A stretch of DNA of 64,000 nucleotides, from NCBI RefSeq assembly GCF_963678635.1, contig NC_087067.1:32154401-32218400 (forward strand). The letters are read 5' to 3'. The translations under genes and the position numbers were made by a program. Shown in pieces: positions 34,482 through 44,708 of the stretch. This stretch comes from Symsagittifera roscoffensis (taxonomy: Eukaryota > Xenacoelomorpha > Acoela > Convolutidae). Numbering within the stretch: position 1 is the stretch's first letter; each line of letters starts with the position of its first letter. The notes under the pieces are model-generated. The model was not told the origin of the DNA. It saw nothing but the letters and a program-made list of their open reading frames with translations, and did not search any database.

Positions 34482-37400
34482 TTTTCAATTGGTACTTTAC
34501 TCTTCGATGCAATCGCAAAATCAGTAGACTGAAAACGATTTTGATCTGACAGGTTTTCAGTTTCATCCAAATTTTAACTACAATCAGGGTAGTGACGCAG
34601 TTTTTAAACTATGAGTTTAAACTACGTCTCTATTCTCCAAAAATTTCAATATTTGATACAGTTATCGATGAGATTAGAAAACGTCTCTAATATCCCAATA
34701 ATTCAAAACTTTTTCAAGACTTCGAAAACAACTCATCATCAACTGCCCAAACACCTTTTGTTCAGTCTCCGGGCGGCTGCCTGGCAAACTCAATAAGAGC
34801 CCACATGCCATAAAAAAGCTTGTTGATGTACTGAAAATTAAACTACATTTATTCCTTAATCCGGGTATCAAGAAAACAAGTCAGTTAGAAAGATTATTTT
34901 TTCACGATGTTGGAATCCTTGCACTAGCTTCTTTTCGAAACTCTATTCTTGTGAGGGTTCCGTTGTGGATCAGACGTCTGCAAATTGTTATAAAGCGTAT
35001 AGCTTGAAGGTGAATATTATAAGACGTAAAAATTAAAATGTCTAAAAACCACGCTGCTTTCAGATCCGAATCTTTACTGCAAAAAAGAAGGTTATTTGAA
35101 ACAATCAAAACCAAAAATTATACTGTAAAAGACGTTGCAATCAAACAATTGCAATCGAATTAATTCAATCGAAAAAAATCGAGCAACTTCTAATTCGGAC
35201 TGGCACAAACCACAAGAAAATAGAAAAGTTGTTAAACTAACTAAAAAATCATTGGGAAAAGTTAAGATATTCAAAGAAAATTTTTACTTTTTCATAAGTT
35301 AGCGCTTTCATGCATTGATTGTTCAAACGTGCTTGAACTGTTCAAAGTTAGGACTGAAGGAAACAAAAAAAAACAAAATAAATTTTTATGAATAATTTTA
35401 TATAAAACTTAATTTTCACATATCGTGAAGTGTTCCCTTGAAATTTTCCAAAAACTTTAGTCTAAAGTAATGACTGCAGCGGTATTTGACTTAGGCGAGC
35501 CCTTTTGTGCTGATTACTAGATCTAAAAACTGCGTTATCTGAGCAGATGATTGAAAGCTCATGCAACGGAAAAAAAATCTTTTCAGAGAAGATACGAAAA
35601 TTGACGTAAAAAAGATGAAAAATATCCTGGCTTGCTAGGCTTTGAAAGTGCAAGTTTAAATAATGTAAGTATTCGGTCTGAATATGAATTTAAGAGTTGA
35701 AACAAAAGTCATAATTACGAGTTCAATGTACTATAGTCTAATAACCAGTTAGCGAATGCAAAAAACTTCTCTCTTTATGAAGAGTTGTTTAGCCAGAGAA
35801 AAAGGTTTTTTTTTTGGTAACGAACACCTCTGAGCGAATGAGAATCATTTCCAATTATAACTGTTCTTCTATAATTTATGTTTGACTGAAGTGTTAAGGA
35901 AAACACAAACAAACGGATGATGCATATTGAAAGCTTCAAGTGCTTAATCTAACATAAATTTAATGGAAAAAATAAGCAAATTTTAGGAATTTTGAGCAAT
36001 CAACAAATTTGCTTAAAAATTTTAATGCAACCTAAGGATTTATTTCAAATTAGACGGTTAATTTCCCGATTTGAAACGCTTATAAAAATTGATATACATT
36101 TTAATGATCTCTAAGTCTTTCTTTTATGCAGACATTTTTGCCTAATTTAGATTGTTAGAGGACTTAATTGCAAGTAATCAGCTTTGGAGTCAAAATTGAT
36201 TGTTTTATGGATGTTCTACTGTCAATTTTGCTTTTCTGAGTTTTCTTTTATGCAAAAGAAAATTTTTTTACCAATTGGAACTGACAGTTTTGAAATCACA
36301 AGTTTAAACTACGACGTCACTTTTATCCCAATACTTCAAATTTCGACTCAAATTTTGATTAGGTTACAATACGTCTCGAATATCCAAATATTTCTCAAAT
36401 GATTTCGAAAGAAATTTGTTCTCAACTGTTCAAAACGTTTTTTGTTCAATTTCTTGCTGACTGCCTGGCAAACCCAAAACAATTGGAACTTCGATATCTT
36501 CGGAACAAAGACATAGTAAAGATTTTTAAAAAATCTAAATTTATGCAAAAAATAGCATACCTACACACTAGAGAACCTGTTCTAGATTCAGCTATAAATA
36601 GGGTTAGAAAAGAATTACAATGTATATTTATTATTACATCATTTGTAATAGGTTGGTTGTTGATGATGTAGGCAGTCAAACTCTCGAAACTGAGAATTCA
36701 TTCAAATTGAAACTGTTTTCTTTACTGATTTTGCTTCAATTCCTTTTCTACGGATAGTAATGCGCAATTTAGATTTCAAGAGGTATTTTTGCAAGTCACC
36801 TCTTCGGGAGTCAAAATAATTTTTGTGGTATTTTTTTGCCCTCAACTTTTTTTCTACTGATTTTTTGTATGCAAACGTTCAATTGTAACTATTCCTACTT
36901 ACTTACTCGATCTTGTGTACTTCCTCAATTTCAAGCAGTTTAAAAATTCAGTTTTAGTTCTTTTCTTCCGGTTATTTCTTTTCAGATCTATAGAAGCTTG
37001 TTCAGTATACAACGCACTAACATTCATGAGTGAACAAAACAATCCAACTCAATGAGTTATATCATCAGAATTCGGCGACTCTAAGTTCACTGAATTTTAT
37101 TTCAAAAGTAATTTAAATATTAAATTTCATGATTCGTGTTTCTAGGGAATATGAAAATGGTAAACTTTTTTCGACATTTTGACTTACTTTTTTTTCGACT
37201 TTGCGTCTTCCATTTGCTAGCTTGCAATACTATGAGCGCTAAACAGCAAGTGTTGCAAGGCTCTGCTTCACCACTTTGTATGATATCACCTTTCACACGA
37301 TATGAGCTGTCTTTGAAGTAGCTACACGGTTTCGATTCCAAACCATTTCGTCATAAGAATGGACAGTACGTCTCTGATAGTAAGCCAGCTCTTGAACTTA

Positions 37401-37948
37401 AATTTATTATGAGCCAAACTATCATTTATTATGAGCCAAACTGATTCACTTATTCTATATTAACAAGTCGTAAAACTGAAAAAAGTCTAAGCTCCGATTT
37501 GATGTTTGCTGATTGCAAAAATAATTACGCTCCAAAAGAATCAAAACGTTTCATCAGTTTAACTGCTCATCATTGGATATAATCGATATTGCAGTTTAAC
37601 AGAAATGACAAATCTAAAAGATATTTGGCAACAAGTTTATCGACCAAAGAAAACCCCAAAAACAACAATAGACTTTTTTCATTAATTAACAATTATTTCA
37701 AAAGATAATATCACCGAACTGAAGGACCGCAGCTGATAAATGTTCTCAATATACTGTTATATTTTTCCTCTTTCTAAAGGTAGGAAGAAAAATATTCGCT
37801 GCAAGCCTTCAAACAAAGAAAGAATTAGTTCAGAGTATATTCCGAGTTTCAGAATTTTGTATTTCGTAGTTTTATTGCTATTTATGACTGAGCCGCCTGT
37901 GTACACTCTTTTTTAGCGGGAGGAGGTTGAGGGTTTCCGTCTTTTTTC
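34482..37948. other. Captured host segment: copy of zfr 3' end and its downstream DNA
   Basis: This 3.47-kb stretch matches 47809-51200 in the same orientation along most of its length, with scattered substitutions and indels. It ends with a copy of the last codons of zfr (minus strand, ...KDGNPQPPPAKK..), its stop and its AATAAA. The host copy continues into the rest of the zfr exon, so the host is the source. About 260 bases (35022-35278) are present here and absent at the host site, and the host has about 230 bases (49750-49980) not found here. No intact gene is visible in it; small conserved frames such as 36399-36671 follow from the duplication. Confidence 0.8.
37885..37948 (-). pseudogene. 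zfr: Captured 3' terminal fragment of zfr
   Basis: On the minus strand it reads KKDGNPQPPPAKKECTQAAQS and the stop, nearly identical to 51200-51134. It is cut at 37948, where the env leader sequence ACTGATGGATCAAATCTGAG of copy E begins. It cannot be expressed as ZFR. Confidence 0.8.
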
Positions 37949-39829
37949 ACTGATGGATCAAATCTGAGTTAGATTTATTTCGAGGATTTGCTTAAAGTGA
38001 GTACTCAAAACAACTCTCGAGGATTTGCTTAAAGTTATAATTCAAAAAAAAATGCTATCGTGCACCACCAAAAAATTAAATTGCAACAAATTTATTTGGT
38101 TGGTCTTTTAATTCTAATAATTGGTTCAAATCAGACCTCAGCATTTGATCCGAAGTAATTCTGCAAATAATCTTCGGGTTGCTCATTTTGATTGTCAATT
38201 GATGACTTCTAACGAAAAGTTCTCTCTAAACAAAGTTGCACCTTGCAAAGCTCAACCAGAAAATTTTGAAGTAACCCATGCCTATGTTATTCTCTATCAG
38301 AGACATTATCGCACTAAAGTAAATGCGACAATGTAACGAAATTAACACCAATAAATGGTTGGTTCTGCGATTCATTTGATTCGAGCGGTACCGACGCTCG
38401 ACAAAATGTAATCACTACTGATCTCCAATTAGCTGCTATCTTAACCTAGGCTATGCTAATGTTGGAAAAATTCCTTTCAAATTCAATGTTAAATCAAAAA
38501 CAAATGCCCATGCTGGCAAGTTGACGGCAGAAAACATAATGAATGTGATGGCCGTTCATGGATTAAACTGCACACTTTTGAAACTTACATGCAAAATATA
38601 ACTTTAACTGTTAACCTCAAAGATGGAACAGTCAGCAATTGGCAAAACATTCCTTTGCCTTATCCAGTGTCTACAAATGGATGTGAAATAACATCCTTAG
38701 ACGCTTTTGCTTATACTTGGGAAGAACCCAAAAATTGTATTTTCTTTGTTTTAAACAGATTTCCGGCTAAAATGATTCAAAACAAAGAATCAGACTATAT
38801 AATTAAAGACACTTCCTGCCCGTCTATTCATTCTACCCAAACAAGGTATTCTGAAAAGTTTATGCAGCAGGTGATGAATAAACCGCAAGCTCTTTGTGGT
38901 CATCCCACAATAGTGTATCCAACTTTAAATGATTCACTTTTTGTTGCATACACTGACGATACTGGAAACCAAGTTAAACCCTACCCCAGAAACGGGAACT
39001 ATTCAAAATGCCGGCCAACCAAAATCTACTTTTCTCACAAGTGAAGATTTGCCGCCACTTAAATTCTTAACTATTCAAATTGACTACGAAGCTCATATAG
39101 GAACCAAATTGGACTATATTCTTTTCAATAGCTTCTTCATGCTTAGAACGGCCTAATTGGACCTTTTGCAAAATCAATGTGAGCTAGAACGCGCCTCAAT
39201 CCTAAATACTTTAATGCTTTCACTTGAATGCCCACGTTTGGCTGGCTATATTTTAACTCAGAACCGTTCCATGTTCTTTGAGACCAATAGCTATGTTGCT
39301 TGTCTCTACCATTGTCCAAAGTTTTTTTCACTTTGCAATTAATGGATCAATGCTATAATCGCATTCCCATTGTGTATAAGGAAAATATTCGATTTGTCGA
39401 TCCAATTACACGACAAACCTGTCAAACGGCAGATCTACAAGACTGTTCCGACAAACAATTAAATCTTTTTCAACTAGTTGTTGATGATGACAAGTCCTGG
39501 ATTGAAATAACACTCCAATTCACACGGGTTATAGGACCATATCTCTTTAAACAAAAAGAAAAAATTCAACAAATTAAGCATTCTTTAGATTCTAGTCATT
39601 TGAGCGTAAGGGTAACATGATTTCCAATAATTCAGAAATGAAAAGAATACTGCAAAAAGTATCCAGGTCTTTTCTAAACGCTCAAAAATTGCTTTTCCCA
39701 GTTTCATATGGCCCGCTAGGCTCTTCTCAGACAATATATTTGAATTATCTCATTTTCCAGACTTTTGGAAAAACGAATATACCCGTATATTCGGGAAAAT
39801 ACAGTACTTCTAAGAAAATTGCGGAATAG
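37949..39829 (+). pseudogene. env: env-like glycoprotein, copy E (most complete middle part)
   Basis: It lacks the leader ATG because the host joint falls inside the leader. The first Cys block is at 38121-38336, and a long frame, 38589-39044, covers MQNITLTVNLKDGTV, TWEEPKNCIFFVLNRFPAKM and ALCGHPTIVYPTLNDSLFVAY. QCELERASILNTL follows at 39157, then MDQCYNRIPIVYKENIRFVDPITRQT...DCSD at 39350-39620 and SYGPLGSSQTIYLNYLIF near 39710. This order of Cys blocks, an ExE-R helix and a PITR/Q-F-x-DC block resembles chuvirus-like fusion glycoproteins by pattern. Several stops remain between blocks. Copies E and E' are the ones in which sequence continues past env into a tail. Confidence 0.6.
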
Positions 39830-39891
39830 TCTTTGCCTCTTTTCTCGTTGAGAACTTCATACTAGATTGCATAGTTTTCATAATAAAAGCC

Positions 39892-40164
39892 ATGCATATT
39901 CACAAAATTTCCGGCCGCGCACTACATTTTGGCAAAGTTTTGCTTGCTGCCTCATATAACATACTTTTCACTTCTATAGTGAACTCGATTTTCACTCAAG
40001 TTGAGCAAACTGAAAAATTAGAAGAAGAACGTGATCAAAATATACAAGAACCTCTTTTAGAGGAAGTTGATAATATCAACCAGGATCGCATGTATCCTCG
40101 CATCCAATTATCAGGTTTTGATAGACGAAATCAAAAGTTGGAGCACCCAACAAACCCAGTCTAA
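39892..40164 (+). pseudogene. env: Env tail: membrane-like segment plus acidic cytoplasmic-type region
   Basis: This 90-codon frame contains a hydrophobic stretch (VLLAASYNILFTSIVNSIF), then QVEQTEKLEEERDQNIQEPLLEEVDNINQ, with an E-P-L-L-E-E cluster like an acidic dileucine sorting signal. It then ends with LSGFDRRNQKLEHPTNPV. It lies about 60 bases after the last ectodomain block and is found only in E and E'. I infer a transmembrane anchor and cytoplasmic tail of the glycoprotein. Confidence 0.45.
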
Positions 40165-40235
40165 TAAAAATTTTCTACTTGTTCTAGGATATACCAGCGG
40201 ATTCACCAACTTTCAACTTAACACTTGATGACGGC

Positions 40236-40458
40236 TTGAGAGGTTTTGAGAAATCTTCTCCCTCTACTACCACCAACCGATCCACTGGACTCGCAGCTTT
40301 CAACACCGACTCAACCACCTACTACTTCGACTACAACGGCCCCTACTGCAATGTCGGCCTCAACACGATCCTTCGTTGTACCACGACCTCACACAACTTC
40401 AGCTGTCTCAATAGCTACAGCATCACAGCCACCAATATCTAAAAGTTTCACCCCCTAA
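40236..40458 (+). CDS. Ser/Thr/Pro-rich ORF in two overlapping frames
   Basis: Two frames are open over the same bases: one Asn/Thr/Ser-rich (40236-40442), the other PPTDPLDSQLSTPTQPPTTSTTT-like (40246-40458). Both are copied intact at 42764-42986. The base composition (CCA/ACC repeats) differs from the AT-rich neighbours. It could be a mucin-like or disordered extension of the element's last gene, or chance openness from biased composition. Confidence 0.3.
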
Positions 40459-40570
40459 TTTCAAAATACCCCGGGATCCCACAAATTGTCGAATTGAGAA
40501 ACGAACCCAGATAGTAAGACCATATAAGATACTGACGGCAAATACACTGGTATCAATTTCTCAAGATCCT

Positions 40571-40810
40571 ATGACCATTAGGCGACAGCCATTACACACC
40601 ACTGAATTACATACCAAGTTACATATTCAGTTAAATCGAGAACGGCATATAAATTCCATCACTAATCCTGGCTTCGATATGGATCTCAATTATGCTTTGA
40701 ATCCGTTAATCAGTCACTTTAAATTAGAAGCCTACCATCCCATAAAGAAAATGTACTCAATAACCAATTCCCTTCTTGAGAATCAAAAAATATATGTTCA
40801 CGCAAAGTAA
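40571..40810 (+). CDS. 79-codon ORF near element 3' end
   Basis: MTIRRQPLHTTELHTKLHIQL starts it, and NPLISHFKLEAYHPIKKMY is near its end. It is repeated with one residue change at 43099-43338. The family is not recognised. From 40811 to about 41297 the DNA is AT-rich with no gene visible. Confidence 0.3.
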   Translation: MTIRRQPLHTTELHTKLHIQLNRERHINSITNPGFDMDLNYALNPLISHFKLEAYHPIKKMYSITNSLLENQKIYVHAK

Positions 40811-41302
40811 CTCACTGCAAAATTGCAAACCCCGCAGTTGGATGTTTACCCTGAGCAATTTCAATGTAGCCATATATATGAAACCCATCAAGTCCGGAAG
40901 CTAAAAAAGCAAATTCACAATTTAAAACAAAAAACCTCCAACTTATAGCCCGGTTGGAAGAAAAATTATAAAAGTTTATCTTTTCTTTTTGTTTAACTAT
41001 GTAGTATAGCTACTAATTGTGTCTTTTCAACAATTTTGATTTTGTGTACTTAAAAAAACAAAAAACTAAAAATACACCCTTTTATATAAACCAGTCCTCC
41101 CCAATTACGCATACGGACACCCACTTCTTATACTTCACGACGAAAAGGAAACTTCAAGAAAAAGATATCCAAGGAATGATAATAATGAACTGAACTTCAA
41201 ACTTTTGAGAAATAAATTAAATTTGATGTATTTAATTTTATAATTTGATCATTTGGTTGTGTAAATTTTATTTGATTTATGAATGTAACTGTTGCATTCA
41301 AA

Positions 41303-42356
41303 TTCAAAACAAAGAATCAGACTATATAATTAAAGACACTTCCTGCCCGTCTATTCATTCTACCCAAACAAGGTATTCTGAAAAGTTTATGCAGCAGGTG
41401 ATGAATAAACCGCAAGCTCTTTGTGGTCATCCCACAATAGTGTATCCAACTTTAAATGATTCACTTTTTGTTGCATACACTGACGATACTGGAAACCAAG
41501 TTAAACCCTACCCCAGAAACGGGAACTATTCAAAATGCCGGCCAACCAAAATCTACTTTTCTCACTAGTGAAGATATGCCGCCACTTAAATTCTTAACTA
41601 TTCAAATTGACTACGAAGCTCATATAGGAACCAAATTGGACTATATTCTTTTCAATAGCTTCTTCATGCTTAGAACGGCCTAATTGGACCTTTTGCAAAA
41701 TCAATTTGAGCTAGAACGCGCCTCAATCCTAAATACTTTAATGCTTTCACTTGAATGCCCACGTTTGCCTGGCTATATTTTAACTCAGAACCGTTCCATG
41801 TTCTTTGAGACCAATAGCTATGTTGCTTGTCTCTACCATTGTCCAAAGTTTTTTTCACTTTGCAATTAATGGATCAATGCTATAATCACATTCCCATTGT
41901 GTATAAGGAAAATATTCGATTTGTCGATCCAATTACACGACAAACCTGTCAAACGGCAGATCTACAAGACTGTTCCGACAAACAATTAAATCTTTTTCAA
42001 CTAGTTGTTGATGATGACAAGTCCTGGATTGAAATAACACTCCAATTCACACGGGTTATAGGACCATATCTCTGTAAACAAAAAGAAAAAATTCAACAAA
42101 TTAAGCATTCTTTAGATTCTAGTCATTTGAGCGTAAGGGTAACATGATTTCCAATAATTCAGAAATGAAAAGAATACTGCAAAAAGTATCCAGGTCTTTT
42201 CTAAACGCTCAAAAATTGCTTTTCCCAGTTTCATATGGCCCGCTAGGCTCTTCTCAGACAATATATTTGAATTATCTCATTTTCCAGACTTTTGGAAAAA
42301 CGAATATACCCGTATATTTGGGAAAATCCAGTACTTCTAAGAAAATTGCGGAATAG
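41303..42356 (+). pseudogene. env: env-like glycoprotein, copy E' (3' half, duplicated)
   Basis: It begins in the middle of env (QNKESDYIIKDTSC) and repeats the rest of copy E, including ALCGHPTIVYPTL, QFELERASILNTL (a Cys to Phe change at 41705) and CYNHIPIVYKEN. It lacks the 5' half, so it cannot encode a whole glycoprotein. Confidence 0.65.
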
Positions 42357-42419
42357 TCTTTGCCTCTTTTCTCGTTGAGAACTTCATACTAGATTGCATA
42401 GTTTTCATAATAAAAGCCA

Positions 42420-43338
42420 TGCATATTCACAAAAATTTCCGGCCGCGCACTACATTTTGGCAAAGTTTTGCTTGCTGCCTCATATAACATACTTTTCACT
42501 TCTATAGTGAACTCGATTTTCACTCAAGTTGAGCAAACTGAAAAATTAGAAGAAGAACGTGATCAAAATATACAAGAACCTCTTTTAGAGGAAGTTGATA
42601 ATATCAACCAGGATCGCATGTATCCTCGCATCCAATTATCAGGTTTTGATAGACGAAATCAAAAGTTGGAGCACCCAACAAACCCAGTCTAATAAAAATT
42701 TTCTACTTGTTCTAGGATATACCAGCGGATTCACCAACTTTCAACTTAACACTTGATGACGGCTTGAGAGGTTTTGAGAAATCTTCTCCCTCTACTACCA
42801 CCAACCGATCCACTGGACTCGCAGCTTTCAACACCGACTCAACCACCTACTACTTCGACTACAACGGCCCCTACTGCAATGTCGGCCTCAACACGATCCT
42901 TCGTTGTACCACGACCTCACACAACTTCAGCTGTCTCAATAGCTACAGCATCACAGCCACCAATATCTAAAAGTTTCACCCCCTAATTTCAAAATACCTC
43001 GGGATCCCACAAATTGTCGAATTGAGAAACGAACCCAGATAGTAAGACCATATAAGATACTGACGGCAAATACACTGGTATCAATTTCTCAAGATCCTAT
43101 GACCATTAGGCGACAGCCATTACACACCACTGAATTACATACCAAGTTACATATTCAGTTAAATCGAGAACGGCATATAAATTCCATCACTAATCCTGGC
43201 TTCGATATGGATCTCAATTATGCTTTGAATCCGTTAATCAGTCGCTTTAAATTAGAAGCCTACCATCCCATAAAGAAAATGTACTCAATAACCAATTCCC
43301 TTCTTGAGAATCAAAAAATATATGTTCACGCAAAGTAA
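42420..43338 (+). pseudogene. Duplicated env tail and downstream ORFs (E')
   Basis: It repeats 39892-40810. The membrane-like and acidic tail is open at 42468-42692, with one extra A near 42431 that removes the first start; the Ser/Thr/Pro-rich double frame is at 42764-42986, and the 79-codon ORF at 43099-43338. The AT-rich stretch 43339-43836 repeats 40811-41297. Confidence 0.5.
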
Positions 43339-43836
43339 CTCACTGCAAAATTGCAAACCCCGCAGTTGGATGTTTACCCTGAGCAATTTCAATGTAGCCA
43401 TATATATGAAACCCATCAAGTCCGGAAGCTAAAAAAGCAAATTCACAATTTAAAAACAAAAAACCACCAACTTATAGCCCGGTTGGAAGAAAAATTATAA
43501 AAGTTTATCTTTTCTTTTTGTTTAACTATGTAGTATAGCTACTAATTGTGTCTTTTCAACAATTTTGATTTTGTGTACTTAAAAAAATAAAAAACTAAAA
43601 ATACACCCTTTTATATAAACCAGTCCTCCCCAATTACGCATACGGACACCCACTTCTTATACTTCACGACCAAAAGGAAACTTCAAGAAAAAGATATCCA
43701 AGGAATGATAATAATGAACTGAACTTCAAACTTTTGAGAAATAAATTAATTTTGATGTATTTAATTTTATAATTTGATCATTTGGTTGTGTAAATTTTAT
43801 TTGATTTATGAATGTAACTGTTGCATTCAAATTCCT

Positions 43837-44067
43837 TTAAGGCTGACCCAAAATTAGGTCGAGCATAACATCTGCTAACGATAATCAACTATTTGAACAA
43901 AGATCAACGGTTGACTGCAACATCTGCTACCGATAATAAACTAATTGAACAACATCAGGAAGATGAACGAAAATAGCTCCGGTTGATTATTAATTACCTC
44001 GCTTGATTAGCAGCGTAAACTAGAAAAATATCCTTAGTTTTTTCTTCTCCCAATAGGAGGATGCATA
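43837..44067 (+). other. Element 3' untranslated region with polypurine tract
   Basis: About 230 bases have no gene and contain a diverged internal repeat (CATCTGCTAACGATAAT and CATCTGCTACCGATAAT). The purine-rich AATAGGAGGATG lies immediately before the 3' LTR and is a plausible polypurine tract for plus-strand priming. Confidence 0.55.
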
Positions 44068-44708
44068 TGTTATGATTTAAGATTGAAACAGAAACATGCG
44101 TTATTTAATTTTGCTCACAAAGCGTGACGCCGCCGCCACCACAAAATCAAAATGTTTTTATCCCTTTGCAAAAGGAAGGGAAATGCTATCGGAATAACTC
44201 GTATAAAGTTTTAAGCATTGGGAAATAAAACGACTATTCTCGCTCTATGCGAAGAATAACGATTCTTCTCGTAAAATACGAGCATAGGAAAGATTCTTCT
44301 CGTGAATTACGAATGCACGAATAGCGTTCACGAAAGAATACGAAGTTGAAAAGTAACTTCTCATTTGATACGACAAATTGGGAGAATTCCCATTTGAGTA
44401 TAAATAGAAGCTAAAAACTACTGGAATTCATTCCAACAAATTCTAACAAAATACCAACACCACTCTCCTCAACCACTCCAACCCTTCTCTAAAAAATACT
44501 ATCCATTCTCAGTAAAAATATCTCTAATCCTACCCTTGAAATAAATATTGAGTCAAAAGGCAACTTGCAGTAAATTCATACTAACTTATTTTCTAATAAA
44601 AAATTTCTCAGGGAATTTTAGATTTACTTTCTACGATAGAAAGTAGAAAGGACCCTATATTACTAGCAAGCGTTTCATCCGGCGTAAATAATATTGCTAG
44701 CGTAATAA
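44068..44708 (+). repeat. 3' LTR of giant element
   Basis: It matches 766-1419 through its length: the GCGTGACGCCGCCGCCACC block, TATAAATAG at 44399-44407, AATAAA at 44540-44545 and an end at GCTAGCG. Immediately afterwards, ATGG and GATG satellite resume. Divergence from the 5' LTR is clear along its length. Confidence 0.85.

Larger units (their letters stand above)
38771..43836. repeat. 2.53-kb direct tandem duplication
   Basis: About 38771-41297 is repeated as about 41298-43836 with a period of 2527 bases and few differences (for example CACAAGTGAAGATTTG against CACTAGTGAAGATATG). The joint reads ATTCAAATTCAAAAC, where the end of unit 1 (GCATTCAAATTC) meets its start (ATTCAAAACAAAG), so ATTCAAA microhomology lies at the breakpoint. 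It is much less diverged than units A-D and so is the latest rearrangement. Confidence 0.9.
766..44708 (+). mobile_element. Giant (about 44 kb) Ty3/gypsy-like endogenous retroelement with internal pol-env array
   Basis: Two related LTRs (766-1419 and 44068-44708) in direct orientation bound the whole interval, and the same satellite lies on both outer sides with ATGG next to each LTR end, a plausible 4-bp target duplication. Inside are one gag, four pol copies, four antisense ORFs, five env copies plus a partial sixth, and 3.47 kb of host DNA. Units B, C and D begin at the same joint, where the end of env runs into a sequence found once after gag in unit A. No LTR was seen at the internal joints, so this is not a row of separately inserted elements. 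The pol order PR-RT-RH-IN is typical of Ty3/gypsy. Stops, frameshifts and deletions in every copy make the locus defective. Assembly collapse or expansion is an alternative for the array. Confidence 0.8.

Noticed and set aside
36399-36671. Small frame conserved between the captured segment and the host flank (49523-49750)
   Set aside because: Conservation is explained by the segmental copy; the N-terminal parts differ in frame, and there is no domain or start context.
39143-41858. Minus-strand frames of about 62 codons recurring opposite env (12361, 19231, 26007, 39143, 41670)
   Set aside because: They are antisense shadows of the conserved CELER-type helix block of env and have no independent features.
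766-44708. Reading the interval as several separate nested or tandem elements
   Set aside because: No internal LTR, primer site or gag accompanies units B-D, and the same env/post-gag joint is reused.
766-44708. Penelope/Terminon-type giant retroelement
   Set aside because: RT, RNase H, integrase and LTRs are of Ty3/gypsy type; no GIY-YIG endonuclease or Penelope-type RT is seen.
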